64,000 nucleotides of DNA from Clostridiales bacterium UBA6114 (GTDB taxonomy: Bacteria; Bacillota; Clostridia; Oscillospirales; Butyricicoccaceae): the NCBI GenBank assembly GCA_002423435.1, contig DIWE01000042.1:1-64000 (forward strand), read 5' to 3'. Shown in pieces: positions 60,256-64,000 of the stretch (its first letter is position 1; each line of letters starts with the position of its first letter). A program made the position numbers and the translations under genes. A model generated the notes under the pieces. That model was not told the DNA's origin and ran no database searches. It saw only the letters and a list, made by a program, of their open reading frames with translations.

Positions 60256-61200
60256 TTAATCAAGAGCCGGAAGCCCGGCGCATTTCAGTATTCTGTGCAT
60301 CAGTTCATGCGTCTTGAACGCATCCTCGGCGCTCGTAAGGGGCGTCCGGCCAGTCTTGAGGCAGTCGAAAAAATGGTCGATCGCCGCGCGAAAACCCAGT
60401 TTGTCCTCGACCCTCGCCCATCCCATGGCGAGCGGGGTCATTGTGGTGGTGTGCGACTCGGCCGCGTCGACGACGGTCACGCTGTCCGGCGAATTTACGT
60501 AAACGCTCCGGTTTTGGCCGTGCAGCTCCAGCGTTTCAACCCACTGCCCGGAGCTTCTGTCCGCGACGAGCATTCCGACGGTCCCGTTTTCAAAGCGGAG
60601 CTGGGCGGTTGTCAGCGTTTCATAGTAGGGATCGGTAAATTTCGCTATCGCGGAAACCTGATCGCACTCCCCGCACAGATAACGCATCAGGTCGACCATA
60701 TGAATGGCGTTTTCAAGCGTCGCGCGGTACTCGCTCGCCGGCCTGTTTTTCTGCGCCACGACCACATCGGGGGATAAATCACTGTAGACGTCCTTTGCTT
60801 TCCGATATACGGGCGCAAAACGGCGGTTAAAGCCAACCATCAGCTTCTTGCCGCTTTTCGCCGCGGCCTCCGCCATCTGATCCGCTTCCCGGAGCGTCAT
60901 CGCAAGCGGCTTTTCGCAAAAAACATCGATTCCCGCCGCAAGAAGCGGCATGACATGCTCGGGGTGAAGCGGCTTCGGCGAAAGCACAAAGGCGCAGTCA
61001 AGGCCGAGGTCGATAAATTCCCCGAGGGTTGCGACCGCGTTTTTCGCCGCATACCTCATCTGCGCGCGCTGCGCGTTTTCAATATGTCCCGCCATAAGGC
61101 CGCGGAGCTCGACGTCGTCCCTGGAGGACAATACGGGCAGATGTGCGATCTGGGCGATTGCCCCGACTCCGATGACGCCGACACTAAACTTTGTTTTCAT
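60256..61200 (-). CDS. Gfo/Idh/MocA-family oxidoreductase 3
   Basis: About 314 residues. The Rossmann motif is SVGVIGVGAIAQIAHLPVLS, followed by CAFVLSPKPLHPEHVMPLLA and FCEKPLAMT (conserved EKP), with substrate-domain features NAIHMVDLMRYLCGECDQVS and the late GWARVEDKLGFRAAIDHFFD. The His in NAIHMVDL is at the catalytic position. ATG at 61200 is chosen to begin the Rossmann fold; the ribosome site (AAAGGA) is 12 bases away. It is the gene after the DapA-like lyase and before isomerase 2. The substrate is unknown, presumably a sugar or cyclitol brought in by the TRAP system. Confidence 0.88.
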   Translation of the reverse strand: MKTKFSVGVIGVGAIAQIAHLPVLSSRDDVELRGLMAGHIENAQRAQMRYAAKNAVATLGEFIDLGLDCAFVLSPKPLHPEHVMPLLAAGIDVFCEKPLAMTLREADQMAEAAAKSGKKLMVGFNRRFAPVYRKAKDVYSDLSPDVVVAQKNRPASEYRATLENAIHMVDLMRYLCGECDQVSAIAKFTDPYYETLTTAQLRFENGTVGMLVADRSSGQWVETLELHGQNRSVYVNSPDSVTVVDAAESHTTTMTPLAMGWARVEDKLGFRAAIDHFFDCLKTGRTPLTSAEDAFKTHELMHRILKCAGLPALD

Positions 61201-61334
61201 AATGATGGCCATTCCTTTCGCATAACTTGGAGGCACAAAACGACCGCAAAAAGGGCATCATGTGCATGTGTTGCGGTTGCCCCCTAAGCGGACAACGCAC
61301 ACTATTATCAACGAAGTTTGAAGCTTTTCAAGCT

Positions 61335-62231
61335 TTACCCCTCTTCCCTGCAATAGGCGTTCAAGACTTTCTCCGCCGCGCCGTATTCTTCGGCCGTGAG
61401 CGGGCGCAGCGGCCCGCGGCATATATCTTCTTTGATGACGCCCAGCATTTTCAGCATCGCCTTTATGGCGGGAATGGAAGGGATCCCGGAAAGCGCGCGG
61501 TCGGTGTCCACAATTCGGCGCTGCGTTTCCATCGCGCCCTCGAAATCCCTCTCCCGATATTGCCGGTACAGTCTTACAAAGCGCTTTGCAAAGACCATTG
61601 CGGGCCCCGACACCGTACCGACGCCCCCAGTCATCAGGCATTGGAGGAACAAGCTGTCGCAGCCTACAAGCAGGTCGGCCGGACGGGGCGCCTGGCGAAG
61701 ATAATCCTGAGCCCTCGGCAAATTGTAGTCGCTGTATTTGATGCCCCTGAGGTTATCGTGCCGCGCCATCAGCTGTGCCAGAAGGCCGGGCGTCACGTCG
61801 TTTCGCGTATGGCTCGGAATGTTGTATATGTAAGCGGGAAAATCGGGTACGGCCGAGAGTATTTCATCGTAATATGCCGAAAGCGCCTGGTCGTCGCAGT
61901 GGAAAAACAGTGGGGTCATGATCCCGATGCCGTCTGCCCCGATTTCCCTGCTGTGTCGCGCATGCGATACGGCTTCCTCGGTCGCCGCGCTGCCGCACTG
62001 GATATATACGGACATGCGCCCTTTGTTTTCACTCACAAGGATTTCCGCAGCCCGCCTTCGTTCCCGGGCGGACAGAAGGATGCCCTCGCCGTTTGTTCCG
62101 TTGGGATAGATGCCGTCGATTCCGTTGCCTGCGAGGTGGTTTAAGAGACTTCTCAGAGATTCCTCGTCAATTTCCCCGTTCTTTCGCATGGGTGTTATTG
62201 TGGCGCATACGACGCCGGATAATGTTTTCAT
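61335..62231 (-). CDS. DapA/N-acetylneuraminate lyase-family aldolase
   Basis: About 298 residues. Family features: TLSGVVCATITPMRKNGEID, YPNGTNGEG (where DapA has GTTGE), YIYNIPSHTR with the catalytic Tyr, GIKYSDYNL with the Schiff-base Lys, and GTVSGPAMVFA. The NGTNGEG variant fits sugar-acid lyases (2-keto-3-deoxy acid aldolases, N-acetylneuraminate lyase) more than lysine biosynthesis. Expected reaction: reversible cleavage of a 2-keto-3-deoxy acid to pyruvate plus an aldehyde. The start at 62231 has AGGA eight bases upstream. It directly follows the TRAP permease genes, linking it to the imported substrate. Confidence 0.88.
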   Translation of the reverse strand: MKTLSGVVCATITPMRKNGEIDEESLRSLLNHLAGNGIDGIYPNGTNGEGILLSARERRRAAEILVSENKGRMSVYIQCGSAATEEAVSHARHSREIGADGIGIMTPLFFHCDDQALSAYYDEILSAVPDFPAYIYNIPSHTRNDVTPGLLAQLMARHDNLRGIKYSDYNLPRAQDYLRQAPRPADLLVGCDSLFLQCLMTGGVGTVSGPAMVFAKRFVRLYRQYRERDFEGAMETQRRIVDTDRALSGIPSIPAIKAMLKMLGVIKEDICRGPLRPLTAEEYGAAEKVLNAYCREEG

Positions 62232-62284
62232 CGATATCATTCCTGTAATAAAAATTTTAGGACCCGTTCACATAAAACGAAACG

Positions 62285-63607
62285 TTATATGACGTAGCCG
62301 AACAGCCTCGGAAAGAACAGCACGAGCTCGGGAAGGTAGGTAATCAGCAAGAGTACGACCACCTCCGCCGCGATAAAGGGCAGGATTGCCCGCGCTCCCC
62401 GTTCCACCGGAAGCTTGGCGATGCCGCAGGCGATGTACAGACACAGCCCCAGGGGAGGGGTGCCGCAGCCGATGACGAGATTCAGCACCATTACCAGCCC
62501 GAAATGGATGGGATTGATGCCAAGCGTCATGGCGATCGGGGTTAAAATGGGGGCCAATATGATGACGCTGGCTCCGCCGTCCATGAACATGCCCATGATC
62601 AGAAGCAGGATGTTTACAAGCAATAAAAAGACATACGGCGAATCGGAGATCGACATAAACAGGTTGCCGAGCAATACGGGCATCTGCAGCGCGGTAAGCC
62701 CGTAGCTGATAATTTTCGCGCAGCTGATGATCATCAGCGTGGTTGCGGAAAGCGTCGCGGTATGGCGCAGCATGGGGATAAGGTCCTTCGCCTTGACGGT
62801 TTTTAAGACGGCCATGCTGACGAACAGCGAGTAGACCACCGAGGCGGCGCCCGCTTCCGTGGGGGTAAATACGCCGCCTATGATTCCGCCGACGATGATA
62901 AGCGGCATGCCCAGGGGCAAGAGTCCGTCCAAGGCGACCGTTATCTTTTCACTGCGCGGCATTTTCTCCGTTCTTCTGGGGAAATGATACTTTCTATCCA
63001 TAATCGCCACAACGGCCATTTCACTGAGCCCGATCAGGATGCCGGGAATAAGGCCGCCCATAAAGAGGGCGCCCACCGATGCATTGACCGCAACGCCGAA
63101 GATGACCATCATAATGCTCGGCGGGATAATCGGCCCGCATGTGGATGACGCCGCCGTAACCGCAACGCTGAACTCCTTGCTGTAGCCCTCTTTTTCCATG
63201 GCGGGAATCAGCACACCGCCGATACACGAGGTGTCCGCCTGGGCCGAGCCCGTGATGCCGCCGAAAAACATGCTGGCGACGATATTGGCCTGCGCCAGGC
63301 TCGCCGGCATCCTGCCGATAATCAGCAGCGCGAATTTGATCAGGCGGTCGGTGATGCCGCCCCGGTTCATGATCTCACCGGCCAGGATGAAAAACGGAAT
63401 GGCGAGAAGCGGGAAATAGCCGATGCCCGAATAAATGGACTGCGGAATAACCAGAAGCGGCACGCCGGTGCCGACGGCCAGCTTGCCCTGAAGCATGATC
63501 AGGCTGATCAGGCCGGAAACGCCAAGGCTTGCGTACACGGGTACGCCGATCATAATAAAAACGAAAATCAATACGACAAGCATCAGTATGCTGACGACAT
63601 TTATCAT
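62285..63607 (-). CDS. dctM: TRAP transporter large permease
   Basis: About 440 residues, 11 to 13 predicted helices, for example ILMLVVLIFVFIMIGVPVYA and PLLAIPFFILAGEIMNRGGI. Conserved DctM stretches include MFFGGITGSAQADTSCIGGV and MFMDGGASVIILAPILTPIA. The frame is intact, unlike the other dctM in this window. RBS AGAGGGGG is eight bases before the ATG at 63607; an open frame to 63667 overlaps dctQ. With DctQ it forms the sodium-dependent permease served by the two duplicated binding proteins about 3 kb downstream in the same operon. Confidence 0.93.
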   Translation of the reverse strand: MINVVSILMLVVLIFVFIMIGVPVYASLGVSGLISLIMLQGKLAVGTGVPLLVIPQSIYSGIGYFPLLAIPFFILAGEIMNRGGITDRLIKFALLIIGRMPASLAQANIVASMFFGGITGSAQADTSCIGGVLIPAMEKEGYSKEFSVAVTAASSTCGPIIPPSIMMVIFGVAVNASVGALFMGGLIPGILIGLSEMAVVAIMDRKYHFPRRTEKMPRSEKITVALDGLLPLGMPLIIVGGIIGGVFTPTEAGAASVVYSLFVSMAVLKTVKAKDLIPMLRHTATLSATTLMIISCAKIISYGLTALQMPVLLGNLFMSISDSPYVFLLLVNILLLIMGMFMDGGASVIILAPILTPIAMTLGINPIHFGLVMVLNLVIGCGTPPLGLCLYIACGIAKLPVERGARAILPFIAAEVVVLLLITYLPELVLFFPRLFGYVI

Positions 63608-63611
63608 GTGA

Positions 63612-64000
63612 TTACCCCCTCTCCTGCTCCGTCTCGTCAAATGCGCCGTATGGAACCGGCTTGTCAAAAATACGGTGACGGATCAGTTTTATAAATTCAT
63701 AAAGCATTAACGCGGCCCCGACCGGCATCGTGCCGTAGCAAAGCTTGAGAGGGATTTTGAGGAGAATCGTCGTAAGCTTTCCGGCGGTGATTGCATAATC
63801 GAACGACGCGACCAAAAATACGACTAAAAATATAAGGGTAACCAGCACCACAAATATACGAATGACTGTGCGGGGGGCTTTAGGCAGGCTGTCCACCAGT
63901 CCCTGTAAATCCGTATGCATTTTTACCCTGACGGCGCGGGCAGAACCAAACATGGCCATCACCACCATTAAAACGGTGACAAGCTCATCGCTCCAGAGAA
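63612..64000 (-). CDS. dctQ: TRAP transporter small permease, cut by the right edge
   Basis: The frame stays open to base 64000 and gives at least 129 residues: WSDELVTVLMVVMAMFGSAR, the DctQ hallmark, then two helices (RIFVVLVTLIFLVVFLVASF and KLCYGTMPVGAALMLYEFIK) and a charged tail. The N-terminal helix lies outside the window. A methionine at 63968 is internal and not the start. It ends four bases before dctM, so the two subunits are co-translated. The operon's promoter and perhaps its regulator are to the right of the window. Confidence 0.9.
   Translation of the reverse strand, partial: LWSDELVTVLMVVMAMFGSARAVRVKMHTDLQGLVDSLPKAPRTVIRIFVVLVTLIFLVVFLVASFDYAITAGKLTTILLKIPLKLCYGTMPVGAALMLYEFIKLIRHRIFDKPVPYGAFDETEQERG

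Noticed and set aside
1..64000. tRNA, rRNA, CRISPR arrays, insertion sequences or prophage genes
   Set aside because: No T-loop-like arms in tRNA context, no regularly spaced repeats, no transposase, integrase or phage structural genes were seen on either strand.

Overview
The window looks like the chromosome of an anaerobic Bacillota (class Clostridia, probably Oscillospirales-like) of fairly high G+C. The evidence is the gene order ylxM-ffh-rpsP-khpA-rimM-trmD, the block rplU-rpmA-obgE, a YmfF/YmfH-type M16 peptidase pair, heterodimeric ABC exporters, several TetR/LacI/GntR-controlled accessory loci, TRAP-dependent sugar-acid uptake and a two-iron superoxide reductase. No rRNA, tRNA, CRISPR array, insertion sequence or prophage gene was recognised. 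The genus cannot be given from sequence reading alone.

Layout. 1-6.7 kb (reverse strand): a carbohydrate cluster with a lactate-racemase-like start at the left edge, a divergent triosephosphate isomerase homologue, a class II aldolase, a phosphofructokinase and an SDR dehydrogenase. It runs into a decay zone holding an internally deleted alcohol dehydrogenase, a truncated sulfatase with a stop codon, a frameshifted TctB and a TctC stub. 6.8-9.5 kb: a pentulose-phosphate epimerase homologue and a LacI regulator with three matching operator-like sites, plus the relic of a second LacI gene. 9.6-21.2 kb: two efflux loci. The first is a heterodimeric ABC exporter with two HlyD-type adaptors and a divergent TetR gene. 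The second is a forward operon of ABC ATPase, ABC-2 permease, TetR, lipoprotein adaptor and TolC-like protein. 21.2-25.8 kb: a small transaldolase and exopolysaccharide genes (GT4, polyprenyl-phosphate sugar transferase, RfbA). 25.9-30.8 kb: a GntR-controlled TRAP/sugar-acid dehydratase operon whose dctM has an in-frame amber codon. 30.9-34.1 kb: a TetR-controlled ABC exporter and a small EamA-type membrane protein. 34.1-40.1 kb: obgE, rpmA, rplU, lgt and the M16 pair. 40.4-48.0 kb: one giant gene for a cyclic beta-1,2-glucan-synthase-like protein. 48.2-52.6 kb: the SRP/ribosome/tRNA-modification block and desulfoferrodoxin. 52.7-64.0 kb: a reverse-strand catabolic operon entering from the right edge.

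How the parts work together. The right-hand operon combines a TRAP transporter with two near-identical binding proteins, three Gfo/Idh/MocA dehydrogenases, two TIM-barrel isomerases, a DapA-type aldolase/lyase and a ribokinase-like kinase. This fits import, oxidation/epimerisation and aldol cleavage of an unusual sugar, sugar acid or glycoside. It is the best candidate here for an undescribed pathway, but its substrate cannot be named from sequence. The GntR-TRAP-dehydratase locus is a second, possibly broken, sugar-acid module.

Control signals are unusually legible. Four regulator loci show palindromes placed on or beside good promoter hexamers: TATGGTACCATA inside a promoter spacer (15.36 kb), a 20-bp inverted repeat just downstream of a TTGACA-17-TATAAT promoter (16.35 kb), paired TTGACC-N5-GGTCAA operators (33.5 kb), and a 25-bp palindrome with a matching second site flanking the GntR gene (30.05 and 30.78 kb).
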